Source: Nitrososphaerales archaeon TH5893 (GTDB lineage: Archaea > Thermoproteota > Nitrososphaeria > Nitrososphaerales > Nitrososphaeraceae). Taken from it: DNA of 12,422 bases. How positions within the stretch are numbered: the first letter of the stretch is position 1; each line of letters begins with the position of its first letter. The position numbers were made by a program, and so were the translations under genes. This document shows positions 1 through 6,274 of this stretch, piece by piece. Under the pieces are notes generated by a model that had not been told where the DNA came from, did not search any database, and was given only the letters and a program-made list of their open reading frames with translations. The stretch lies in the NCBI GenBank assembly GCA_014523685.1, contig JAATVT010000102.1, positions 1-12,422 of the forward strand, written 5' to 3'.

Positions 1-54
1 ATATCCGCCAACCTTAAACTATTCAGAATTACAATACAATAGTGTGGTATTGAA

Positions 55-1305
55 TTGGATTATTCCACTGCCATTCAAACAAAAGGGCTAAAGAGTAGAG
101 TACACCATGATGCTGAAAGGATCGATGAAACTTTCAGAGTTGGAGTAGAAATTGAAGGATGCTTGCTTGACAAAGATGGAATACCAGTTAATGCAGAACT
201 ATTGATCAAAGAACATCAAGGAACTAGCCATCTTCTTGATTATGAATATGGCATATGCCAATTTGAATACAAGACCTCTCCTGTAGCAATGACTGACCTT
301 GAACACCTTAATGATATCTTTGAAGAATTTATAGAGCATCTTGACAAATCTATCAAGAAAGTATACCAGAACAAGGAAGTAATTCCAGTCTTCCTTGGTG
401 GTAATCCATCGCCTGAAATTATAAAAGGTGATAGTCTCATTACAAATAAACCTAGATACAATAAACTATCAGAGTGGCAGAAGAAGATGCCAGATGTTGA
501 AATTGAAGGACAAAAATTTAAAGCAATGCATGTAGCAGCTGCGATTCAAGGTTTTCATTTCCATTTGCAAGGAAAAAACCCTCATTATACCGCAATGATG
601 TTCAATCATATACTAAACATAATTCCATCAGCAATAGTACTTGGAGCCAACAGCAGACTTTTTGCTGGTCGAGTATATTCACTTCATGAACCAAGAATTT
701 ATTTATATGATCAATCAGAAGGACAGAATTCGGGTTTCCCTGCAATTTCAAGGTATCTTAGCAGTGTTGAGGATTATATTGACTATATTAACTCCCGAGA
801 GCCAAATGTTGCAAAAGATTATTTTGGACTTGAAAAGGAAAGACATGACGATGCTCGTATTCGTTTAAACTCTGATTACTATCGAGTTGAAACTAGGGTA
901 GTATCAGTACAACCAACTGTAAAAGAATTAATGGCAATGATAGAATTCTTTATTGGCTACTTGAATAGAGCAATATATGAAGAAAGACAACTAAGACCAC
1001 TGTCTTCATTAAGAGAAGAAAGATTAGCTGCAGTTCGCTCAGGATATAATGCTAAAACGCATTTTAACATAATAGAGACAATAAAAGGCCAACTTGATTT
1101 TGCACGCAAAGGTCTGTCTGATTTAGGTATGAGTATAGAATTTCTTAATATTTTAGACAGACGACTAGAAAACAAAAGCACTCCTGGTGATTGTGTAGCT
1201 AAATTATGGGATAAAAAGTCTAATGATTCTATTAGCCAAACAATCTTTGAAGTTATCTGTGATGTTTGGCAGAAGACAAAAAATAACCAACCTATTATGC
1301 AATAA
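55..1305 (+). CDS. Glutamate-cysteine ligase-like (GCS2 / carboxylate-amine ligase) protein
   Basis: A 416-residue cytosolic protein of the GCS2 type of carboxylate-amine ligases, ATP-grasp-like enzymes that join the gamma-carboxylate of glutamate to an amine such as cysteine. Seen in the sequence: GVEIE at residues 30-34 (the acidic metal/ATP motif near the N-terminus), FEYKTSP at 70-76, HFH at 168-170, GANSRLFAGR at 197-206 and RVETRVVSV at 277-285. These occur in the family's order and spacing, and the length fits the usual 370-450 residues. The start is TTG at 55. The frame is closed by TAG at 40-42 and holds no ATG near the front, so this is the only common start codon ahead of the conserved GVEIE. 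From the family, the product would be a gamma-glutamyl compound used as a low-molecular-weight thiol or its precursor. The exact amine substrate cannot be told from sequence. No partner gene such as glutathione synthase is adjacent. Confidence 0.75.
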   Translation: MDYSTAIQTKGLKSRVHHDAERIDETFRVGVEIEGCLLDKDGIPVNAELLIKEHQGTSHLLDYEYGICQFEYKTSPVAMTDLEHLNDIFEEFIEHLDKSIKKVYQNKEVIPVFLGGNPSPEIIKGDSLITNKPRYNKLSEWQKKMPDVEIEGQKFKAMHVAAAIQGFHFHLQGKNPHYTAMMFNHILNIIPSAIVLGANSRLFAGRVYSLHEPRIYLYDQSEGQNSGFPAISRYLSSVEDYIDYINSREPNVAKDYFGLEKERHDDARIRLNSDYYRVETRVVSVQPTVKELMAMIEFFIGYLNRAIYEERQLRPLSSLREERLAAVRSGYNAKTHFNIIETIKGQLDFARKGLSDLGMSIEFLNILDRRLENKSTPGDCVAKLWDKKSNDSISQTIFEVICDVWQKTKNNQPIMQ

Positions 1306-1331
1306 ATGTATTTGGCTGGCATCCAATTTAA

Positions 1332-1609
1332 GTTAGCAGGAATAGCTCGTGTTCAAATTCCTTGGAAAACGCATCTCTTATCGTTTTACATGCCAATTAT
1401 ACATGGATTCCTTATTAAATATCGGGATTATCTATTGGTAATAATGTTACCACAACGTTGCTTCTGGCAACCGTAGAAATTAATTTTCCCGCTTATGGAC
1501 ATGTACTGTTATCTACTAAAGAGTTTATTAGTCAAGCAGGGAACCAGTGACTATTACAAATAATAGCTATGAGCGTGATGAGTACGACAAAGTAAGTGCG
1601 TGCAAATAA
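1332..1609 (+). pseudogene. Probable remnant of an unrecognised protein gene
   Basis: The gap between the GCS2-like gene and the next gene is not featureless. One plus frame runs from 1332 to 1550 with a single internal TAA (1416-1418). It encodes a Ser/Thr/Asn-rich stretch followed by a hydrophobic beta-like stretch (TLLLATVEINFPAYGHVLL, then KEFISQAGNQ). Around 1547 the protein-like signal moves to another frame, which starts VTITNNSYERDEYDK and ends at TAA 1607-1609. There is no convincing start codon. I read this as a decayed gene with one nonsense mutation and one frameshift, perhaps once a surface protein. A 56-codon frame that begins with ATG at 1306, immediately after the preceding stop, overlaps the same stretch. 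It looks less protein-like (ending RCFWQP). Confidence 0.3.
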
Positions 1610-1685
1610 AGAGGAAAGTGACTTCATTCTTTTTTTATCTGCTTTCCCTTCCCTTAAGTTTAGATTGTTCGCAAGGTCAAGTAAG

Positions 1686-1700
1686 AAAGTATATCTTTAT
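1686..1700 (+). promoter_or_regulatory. TATA-like box for the helical protein at 1719
   Basis: AAAGTATATCTTTAT is A/T-rich and centred about 27 nt before the ATG at 1719. That is the spacing expected for an archaeal TBP site driving a leaderless mRNA. It supports choosing the ATG at 1719 over the upstream GTG at 1596. Confidence 0.45.
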
Positions 1701-1718
1701 CATTTCTTACATACAATA

Positions 1719-2714
1719 ATGGATTCTAAAATACAGACTATAGCGTCTTATTACAGTAAATTTGAAAACATTCTTCCATACGAGTTAATTCATAGTGAAA
1801 TCACAGAAGAACTTGGCAGAGCAAGAAACGAAATAAATAAGATAATAGACGAGGATTTAAGAAACATAAAAAATCTGACAAGTGTTCAGAACAATGTAAT
1901 TGCATTTAAAAAGTTCTCAAAACCCCCCTCTATAATCAAAATGGCCTTTTACATAGAGGATGATCTTTTACAGGATGAGTTGTCATTTCATTATGCCCAT
2001 TGGACTATGAGTTTATCAACTTTACAATCGCTCGCTCAAGATGCGGTAAAAATGTCAGCAGAACTGAAAACATACTATAATAATTATATAAATACAAGCA
2101 GGCAGGAAAAGAGAATAGCATTTAATCATTTTGTTCGTGCTTACCAAGAATTTTATGGATATTTGATAAGTATACGTAATACAATCATACAGTATTATAA
2201 CCTATTTGTTCTAACATGTAACAAGATTGATCTTAATAATAAAGAACATACCATTCTTGCTAAGAAATCAGATATAGGACATGATGAGCTATTAGCTGCA
2301 ACAAAGGAATTGCTCTTGCATGGAAATATGGGAAGATTAGCCGGATTTGCACTATTAAGATCTGCAGTAGAGACTTCTATTACAAGGGAACTATTTAATC
2401 CTAAAAAAAGTCAGAGATATAGCAATAATCAAGTAATCTTCCTAGGCAAAGATATTCCCACTCTGAAAGCCATATGGAAAAGAGTAGAAAAACTTCACCT
2501 AGAACGATACTTCAAAACTGATTCTTTGAAAAGACTGAATACTTTGGAAAGCAAAATTGTCCATCAAGGATACGGTACCGATGAATATCTAATCTGGTTT
2601 CTCTACTATCATACTGCAAGAGAGATAATTGGTGCATTTAAGGCCAATTTGAAACACTACGGCGATCAAATACTTGAAGAACTACAAAAAGATGGTTTAA
2701 TACTAATAAAATGA
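1719..2714 (+). CDS. Unrecognised alpha-helical protein, 331 aa
   Basis: I do not recognise this family with confidence. The product is soluble, rich in Lys, Ile, Leu and Tyr, and predicted mostly helical, with no signal peptide or clear membrane segment. The C-terminal third contains FALLRSAVETSI, then a charged basic segment, then LESKIVHQGYGTDEY and a final helix. An LRSAxE helix followed by a conserved-looking His resembles HEPN-like or DUF-type helical bundles, but this is only a resemblance. The frame is open back to GTG 1596, giving 372 residues. The extra 41 residues look like translated spacer, with FILFLSAF, FRLFARSSKK and poly-T codons. The ATG at 1719 has a TATA box at leaderless distance. 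The gene stands alone, with the remnants around it not obviously related. Confidence 0.6.
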   Translation: MDSKIQTIASYYSKFENILPYELIHSEITEELGRARNEINKIIDEDLRNIKNLTSVQNNVIAFKKFSKPPSIIKMAFYIEDDLLQDELSFHYAHWTMSLSTLQSLAQDAVKMSAELKTYYNNYINTSRQEKRIAFNHFVRAYQEFYGYLISIRNTIIQYYNLFVLTCNKIDLNNKEHTILAKKSDIGHDELLAATKELLLHGNMGRLAGFALLRSAVETSITRELFNPKKSQRYSNNQVIFLGKDIPTLKAIWKRVEKLHLERYFKTDSLKRLNTLESKIVHQGYGTDEYLIWFLYYHTAREIIGAFKANLKHYGDQILEELQKDGLILIK

Positions 2715-2742
2715 GATACTTGATATAAAGAAAATACGGTAC

Positions 2743-2935
2743 ATGTTTTATAGTACAGACCAATTTCTAGATCTGATAAAGGAAAAGGCCTTAAAGAACT
2801 CTGGTGGTTCCCATAATTGGTCAGGACGAAATAGTGTGTAGAATGTAACTCACTTCTTCCGGATGAGGAACATTATGCTTAAAGGAACGACTGATGACTA
2901 AAAAGGAAAGAAAGTTAACCAAGGTCTTTACATAA
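2743..2935 (+). pseudogene. Broken small zinc-finger-like gene
   Basis: An ATG at 2743 opens a charged, protein-like frame (MFYSTDQFLDLIKEKALKNS ...) that stops at TAG 2839-2841, just after a GTGTGT run. Removing one GT restores a continuous frame reading NSVECNSLLPDEEHYA, which hits TAA at 2880-2882. In the third frame the protein-like text resumes as CLKERLMTKKERKLTKVFT and stops at TAA 2933-2935. The most economical reading is one gene of about 64 codons, with a helical N-terminus, a Cys-containing middle and a basic tail, now carrying two frameshifts. The first shift lies in a dinucleotide repeat and could be replication slippage or a sequencing error. Alternatively only the first 32-residue frame is translated. 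Confidence 0.35.
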
Positions 2936-2949
2936 ATAATTCAAACAAT

Positions 2950-2981
2950 AAAAAAATGGTGTTTTGCGGAGTTATTCTCCG
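2950..2981 (-). terminator. Hairpin plus T-run ending the phasin-like gene
   Basis: CGGAG (2967-2971) and CTCCG (2977-2981) form a 5-bp GC-rich stem with a 5-nt loop. Read on the minus strand it lies 16 nt after the phasin-like stop codon and is followed by seven T (complement of 2950-2956). On the plus strand the same stem is followed by TTTTT (2982-2986), so it may also stop plus-strand transcription. Confidence 0.55.
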
Positions 2982-2996
2982 TTTTTATTTACTAAC

Positions 2997-3566
2997 TTAT
3001 CTTGTTGGTCTCGATGATGGTCCCGTTTCTGCTGTAGAGAACACAGTAGTAACCACATCATTCGAAGCTTCATGAAACGTCCTAGCCGCATTTATACCTA
3101 GTCTTGAAAACTCTTTTAAATTGTCTTTTGTTCGCTGCAGTGTTATACTGGATTGCTCCATGTTAGCGGAGACTACATTATTTGCTAGTCGAGTAGTTGC
3201 GATTACGTTGTCTGCAAAATTGCTAACTACTGTTCCAAATGTCTCAGCTAATCCTTTTGGAGATATCGATATATAGTACCAGAATCTGCTATTTGCATTT
3301 TCTACAAATGGAGTCCACACTGATTGATAAATGCTAATTATTTCTTTTTGTGATTCTATGTAGTTATCAGCGATTTCTCTAGTAGTTTTAATGGTTTGTT
3401 CTTGTATGTCACCTAATTTTCGTGTATATTGAGGAATTTCTCGTGTTGCCTCTCTAGTGGTGACATTAATTACGTCTTTTGTTTCATCCAATGCTTTGTT
3501 GACCGCTTGTTGATGCTCTCGTTGTGTTGTTGTTAGTTCTTCTTTTGCGTCTTTTCTAGTTGCCAT
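2997..3566 (-). CDS. Phasin-like amphipathic helical protein
   Basis: A 189-residue, almost wholly helical protein without cysteines or a signal peptide. The first 75 residues are highly charged and coiled-coil-like, rich in Thr, Glu, Gln and Arg. The middle has the segment IESQKEIISIYQSVWTPFVE (about residues 69-88). The second half, with TRLANNVVSANMEQS and RLGINAARTFHEASND, is a further pair of amphipathic helices. This layout is that of phasin-type proteins, which coat polyhydroxyalkanoate granules in bacteria. Soil thaumarchaea carry several such proteins alongside PHA-synthase genes (family knowledge). The direct claim from sequence is only the helical, phasin-like pattern. Start ATG has a TATA box 25 nt upstream, and the gene ends in its own hairpin terminator, so it is monocistronic. 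A role at storage granules is inference, since no PHA gene is in the window. Confidence 0.6.
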   Translation of the reverse strand: MATRKDAKEELTTTQREHQQAVNKALDETKDVINVTTREATREIPQYTRKLGDIQEQTIKTTREIADNYIESQKEIISIYQSVWTPFVENANSRFWYYISISPKGLAETFGTVVSNFADNVIATTRLANNVVSANMEQSSITLQRTKDNLKEFSRLGINAARTFHEASNDVVTTVFSTAETGPSSRPTR

Positions 3567-3586
3567 GTACTATATACGCACTATGA

Positions 3587-3594
3587 CTATATAA
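3587..3594 (-). promoter_or_regulatory. TATA box of the phasin-like gene
   Basis: On the minus strand the sequence reads TTATATAG, centred 25 nt before the ATG (3564-3566), which is typical for a leaderless archaeal promoter. A second A/T box, CTATATAC (3570-3577, plus strand), lies between the two and could serve divergent transcription toward the remnant at 3608. Confidence 0.55.
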
Positions 3595-3607
3595 CCATTG
3601 GTAACAA

Positions 3608-4105
3608 ATGGGATTAAACACCAGAGAATACCATTCTCCGTATTCACAAACGAAGAAAACAATTCAAAAAATTTTCCTAGGCATAATTTGCGACATTGCG
3701 CTAATTGAACGAGTATGTCCTTGAATTACATGTCTCTAGCTTCTCAAAAGATTTGTATGATCTCACTTTCGTGCTTGGCATTATACTGAAATTATATCAT
3801 TATTGATGAGAAGTTAGTTTTTAGTTTTATGCAATCTGTTTCAAGCTATCCACGCTAAAATAACCTGAGTTGTTTGACGAAGTCTATACTGTAACCCTGC
3901 AAAGAAGATGAGTATTAGAGTTGTACAATGATATTCACTATACTCAAATACGAAGTTTCGTGATCATAGATGTGATGGACACGATATCGTCAAATTATCT
4001 TCGGTCTTATCAGGACTGAGGGTATATTTAGCAGAAAAACACATAAAACAAGACCGAGAGGAAGCCACAAGTCCATTTGATGGAGTTGTAGCTGCTCCTT
4101 TCTGA
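3608..4105 (+). pseudogene. Heavily decayed gene, plus strand, family unknown
   Basis: Protein-like segments follow one another on the plus strand but in alternating frames. ATG 3608 starts MGLNTREYHSPYSQTKKTIQ ..., stopping at 3722-3724. A second frame from 3705 gives LNEYVLELHVSSFSKDLYDL, with stop at 3804-3806. The same frame resumes at 3864-4013 with an internal TGA (3909-3911) and contains SFVIIDVMDTISSNYLRS. The last part is in another frame, about 3980-4105, with VLSGLRVYLAEKHIKQDREE and SPFDGVVAAPF before TGA. In this last part, first codon positions are purine-rich as in real genes. I infer one gene of roughly 165 codons with at least two frameshifts and nonsense changes. The minus frame over 3841-4110 also has long open runs, including a CxxC and a CPSH, so the coding strand is not certain. 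Confidence 0.3.
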
Positions 4106-4122
4106 GCTTTCTATCCCCTTTT

Positions 4123-4296
4123 TCAAAATAAGTGGTCTTCCGAGGTATTCACTTTCATGCTTGACGCATTTACCCACATAACTCTACCAATGTCTTCAGT
4201 TTGGATTAGAGCTGTTCAACACGTTTCTTTCGAGATTAAACTAGTTACTAGGATACTCTGTAGAAGTTGTCTGCCTTCTTCTTTTAGAAGTAGCAT
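4123..4296 (-). pseudogene. Small gene interrupted by one TGA, minus strand
   Basis: ATG at 4294-4296 opens MLLLKEEGRQLLQSILVTSL..., an amphipathic helical segment. It reaches TGA at codon 27 (4216-4218) and continues in the same frame as TALIQTEDIGRVMWVNASSM... to a second TGA at 4123-4125. Both halves have the same charged, helical character, and about two thirds of their codons start with a purine, so I think this is one 57-residue protein with a nonsense mutation. It converges on the remnant ending at 4105, with 17 nt between them. No family is recognised. A 26-residue peptide alone is the other possibility. Confidence 0.35.
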
Positions 4297-4345
4297 TTCA
4301 TCATTATTATATTTTTAAGAGTTCTCGGAATGGTCCATATGTTGG

Positions 4346-4566
4346 TTAGTCTGCGCCTAGAAAGCTTTTAGCTTTTCCCCTAACAATTGGACAATAAGAT
4401 CTAGGCGGACAAAAATTTTTGAAAATGCCATATTCCAAGTCCTTTTTTATGATGATGATCACCCCTCTGTATTGTATCAACGTAGCCAAATATCTTGAAC
4501 TACCCGGGTTGATATTCAGTACCCCGAGTTCTGACTTATCCAGAGTTGGTAACCATTAAATGTCAA
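4346..4566 (-). pseudogene. Interrupted gene with a long stop-free run, minus strand
   Basis: The minus frame from 4555 down to TAA at 4346-4348 is open for 69 codons but has no ATG near its front. It encodes LDKSELGVLNINPGSSRYLA, a beta-rich YRGVIIIIKKDLEYG, and NFCPPRSYCPIVRGKAKSFL. Its arginines are all AGA or AGG. An upstream TTG (4564-4566) in another frame, about 24 nt after a TATA-like GATTTATA, reads MTFNGYQ and would join the long frame after a one-base shift. An ATG at 4580-4582 is in frame with the long run but is cut off by TAA at 4556-4558. The body looks genuine and the N-terminus broken. Family unknown. The opposite strand also has an open frame here (4425-4559, 44 codons), which looks like its shadow. 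Confidence 0.35.
4349..4410. repeat. Imperfect inverted repeat with nested hairpin
   Basis: GTCTGCGCCTAGA (4349-4361) pairs with TCTAGGCGGAC (4400-4410); 8 bp are perfect (CGCCTAGA/TCTAGGCG), then GTC/GAC after a 2-nt bulge. Inside lies a second small hairpin, AAAGCT-TTT-AGCTTT region (4361-4375). It overlaps the 3' end of the interrupted minus gene and could act in termination or be a scar of an inserted element. Confidence 0.35.
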
Positions 4567-4583
4567 TAGAGATATAGTACATA

Positions 4584-4748
4584 GTGTATAAATCGGAAAA
4601 GTGTGTTCAAAATGAACACGGGATATGTGAAGGTGTCACAATAGAAACCATCAATGATTCACAAATAACGAAAATGTGTGAATGTCAATGTCATGATAAC
4701 ATGTATAAATTAGCCCAAAGGATGCAGGCTTCAAATAATCAGTATTAA
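4584..4748 (+). CDS. Cys/His-rich 54-aa small protein
   Basis: GTG at 4584 opens a 54-residue frame with metal-site character: C7, H12, C15, then C32, C34, C36 and H37 (CECQCH), followed by an amphipathic tail NMYKLAQRMQASNNQY. Such a set of six or seven Cys/His ligands in so short a protein points to a zinc- or other metal-binding fold. I do not recognise the family. The frame is closed upstream by TAG 4575-4577, so GTG 4584 is the first usable start. A CATTAAAT box (4554-4561) lies about 26 nt before it, fitting leaderless transcription. GTGTATAAAT just after the start is another TATA-like match and would require a later start. It converges on the NAD-kinase-family gene with 46 nt between stops. 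Confidence 0.5.
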   Translation: MYKSEKCVQNEHGICEGVTIETINDSQITKMCECQCHDNMYKLAQRMQASNNQY

Positions 4749-4794
4749 CTGTCGGACTAAATTATTTATAATTGTTCTTTGTTCGACATATTTT

Positions 4795-5658
4795 CTACTT
4801 GTATAACTGAATAATTTTAGCGAAACGGTTTGATGCTTTAATAGATATTTCTTTATCGATTCCAACTGCAGTTCCTTTAGAATCGTCAGTTGTACCATAC
4901 AGACGTACATTTGCATTTCTTATAAGATTAATTTTGATAGTTGACTCAATTGGAACAGTATATTGAATCTGCTCACTAATCATTCTGATATTGTTCTTCT
5001 TTTTACCCCTTCCTTCATTTTTTTCTCGCAGTAGAAATGTAGGTATAATATGACAAATACCTATCCTGTTATCGCTGAATCTCTTATGTGTGGCAGCGTC
5101 GTTGACATTGAACTTACCTTGCAATATTCTTTGGGGATAAGAATAATAACCACCTGATCCAAATGACGTACTAATAATTACACCATTCCCTATCGCATAT
5201 TCTGTAAATTTCTTTGGTACTCGTTCCGGGTTAGATCTAACTGGTGAGGAAACCGAAAGAGCATATCTTATTCCATGAGAGAAGTTACCACGCTCTAAAT
5301 AAATATCGGTGAGAATATCTACTGATTTTTCTGTTCCATAATTTAAAGAAAACATTCTTCTTTTATCAACAAAACATCTACCCGATTTGATTGAGATTAA
5401 GGCTCTTGCTAGATAATCATAAGAAATACCTGCGAGTTTTGCTTTACTGCCTAATATGTCAGGATCATTTATTCCAACAAACAGCATTGGGATACGTAGG
5501 ATCCTGCCATAATAACCAAATGTTCCATCTCCTCCTATAACGATGGCAATGTCAGGATCTTTTTCTGAATAAGGTATGTTGACCGATTGAAAGACTTTTA
5601 TTATTTCTTTTACCGAAATTTTCGGTCTTTTGGAATGGACATATATTCCCAGTTTCAA
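4795..5658 (-). CDS. Divergent NAD kinase-family protein
   Basis: A 287-residue cytosolic protein of the NAD/diacylglycerol kinase superfamily, whose members phosphorylate NAD(H) to NADP(H). Visible: an N-terminal Rossmann-like strand, the signature IVIGGDGTFGYYGR with GGDGT at 42-46, then VGINDPDILG (61-70) where NAD kinases have G(I/V)NxGxLGF. In the C-terminal beta-domain, TDIYLER (117-123) stands where NAD kinases have an NE pair. TSFGSGGYYSYP (164-175) replaces the TPTGSTAY loop, and AVGIDKEISI (264-273) matches the VDG-type strand. The ATP/phosphate motif is therefore intact while the substrate-side motifs are altered. It may be a lineage-specific NAD kinase or use another substrate. 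Start is TTG at 5656-5658, placed by a TATA-like box 25 nt upstream and by the beta-strand that should begin the fold. Stop is TAG. Confidence 0.75.
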   Translation of the reverse strand: MKLGIYVHSKRPKISVKEIIKVFQSVNIPYSEKDPDIAIVIGGDGTFGYYGRILRIPMLFVGINDPDILGSKAKLAGISYDYLARALISIKSGRCFVDKRRMFSLNYGTEKSVDILTDIYLERGNFSHGIRYALSVSSPVRSNPERVPKKFTEYAIGNGVIISTSFGSGGYYSYPQRILQGKFNVNDAATHKRFSDNRIGICHIIPTFLLREKNEGRGKKKNNIRMISEQIQYTVPIESTIKINLIRNANVRLYGTTDDSKGTAVGIDKEISIKASNRFAKIIQLYK

Positions 5659-5679
5659 AAGACTTCACTGAATAAAAGG

Positions 5680-5687
5680 AATAAAAC
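5680..5687 (-). promoter_or_regulatory. TATA-like box of the NAD kinase-family gene
   Basis: On the minus strand the sequence reads GTTTTATT, centred about 25 nt before the TTG start. It supports a leaderless transcript and this unusual start codon. Confidence 0.4.
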
Positions 5688-5798
5688 AATAAAGGATTGA
5701 TTAATGCATTTATTATAAAGTGCGTGTATTTGATAATCGCAACAACAAATAATGAAATACTTGCGTTTCATTTAAGACAAAATAGACAACAAATGTGC

Positions 5799-6092
5799 TT
5801 ATTTCAGCTTAATAATCTCATCCCACGTTCCAGTTGCTGAAAGCATGTAGTATTTACTATTGTCTCTAGATTCAAATTGTATGATGTCCCCTGTTGCTAT
5901 TTGAATTTGAAATAATTTGTTCAAAAACTGTAGGAAACTAGGACCAGCAACTATGCTTTTGGCTTCCTTTTGAAGAGGTTTATTATGATACTTTTGAAGT
6001 GCATCAACTAATCCTAAACTACTAATTTCTTCAACTAGGTCGGCCACGTCCATGAATGTCGAATTTCTTTTGTAGACTCTAAGTACTGCCAT
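5799..6092 (-). CDS. Unrecognised 97-aa protein
   Basis: A small soluble protein without cysteines, signal peptide or membrane segment. The first half is helical with charged positions (MDVADLVEEISSLGLVDALQ). The second half has a hydrophobic helix (FLQFLNKLFQIQIATGD) and a beta-like end (KYYMLSATGTWDEIIKLK). I do not recognise the family. ATG at 6090-6092 is well supported: the 10-bp palindromic TATA box CTTATATAAG sits 26 nt upstream and a perfect 14-bp palindrome lies just beyond it. The NAD-kinase-family gene follows 140 nt downstream but has its own promoter, so the two are probably separate units. The gene is divergent to the small zinc protein at 6275. Confidence 0.65.
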   Translation of the reverse strand: MAVLRVYKRNSTFMDVADLVEEISSLGLVDALQKYHNKPLQKEAKSIVAGPSFLQFLNKLFQIQIATGDIIQFESRDNSKYYMLSATGTWDEIIKLK

Positions 6093-6113
6093 TCTGTTTA
6101 ACTTATCGTGTTT

Positions 6114-6123
6114 CTTATATAAG
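6114..6123 (-). promoter_or_regulatory. TATA box of the 97-aa protein gene
   Basis: CTTATATAAG is a perfect palindrome centred 26 nt before the ATG. It is the best TATA box in the window and implies a leaderless mRNA. Confidence 0.65.
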
Positions 6124-6140
6124 GTAAATGGTAGGTAAGA

Positions 6141-6154
6141 AACTTAATTAAGTT
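6141..6154. promoter_or_regulatory. 14-bp perfect palindrome, possible operator
   Basis: AACTTAATTAAGTT is self-complementary over its full length. It lies 17 bp upstream of the TATA box of the minus gene and in the spacer shared with the divergent zinc protein. The position suits a dimeric regulator, but an A/T palindrome of this length can also arise by chance. Confidence 0.35.
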
Positions 6155-6274
6155 CCCCTGGGCTGTGTGTGCATGATTAAATTCTTCTTTGGGTCGGAAT
6201 AAAATAAAGTATGTATTTTTTAATGAATAGATAGTCAAAGAGATTTATAGGAAGATAAGATCCTTTAATAGATA

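Noticed and set aside
957..1322. 121-codon minus frame.
   Set aside because: Fully antisense to the 3' half of the GCS2-like gene, whose motifs are clear.
1596..1718. Upstream GTG start giving 372 residues for the helical protein.
   Set aside because: The added 41 residues look like translated spacer, overlap the end of the preceding remnant, and ATG 1719 has a TATA box at leaderless distance.
4340..4421. tRNA gene suggested by TGGTTAGT and the flanking inverted repeat.
   Set aside because: No T-loop consensus, no anticodon arm and no acceptor pairing can be drawn.
4449..4534. C/D-box sRNA suggested by ATGATGATGA and a later CTGA.
   Set aside because: The distance is too long for an archaeal C/D sRNA and no internal D' or C' boxes are seen.
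5697..5840. 47-codon plus frame from TTG 5697 reading IIKCVYLIIATTNNE and onward.
   Set aside because: No promoter at a suitable distance, it runs into the antisense of the 97-residue gene, and the minus strand here is equally open. Not decidable.
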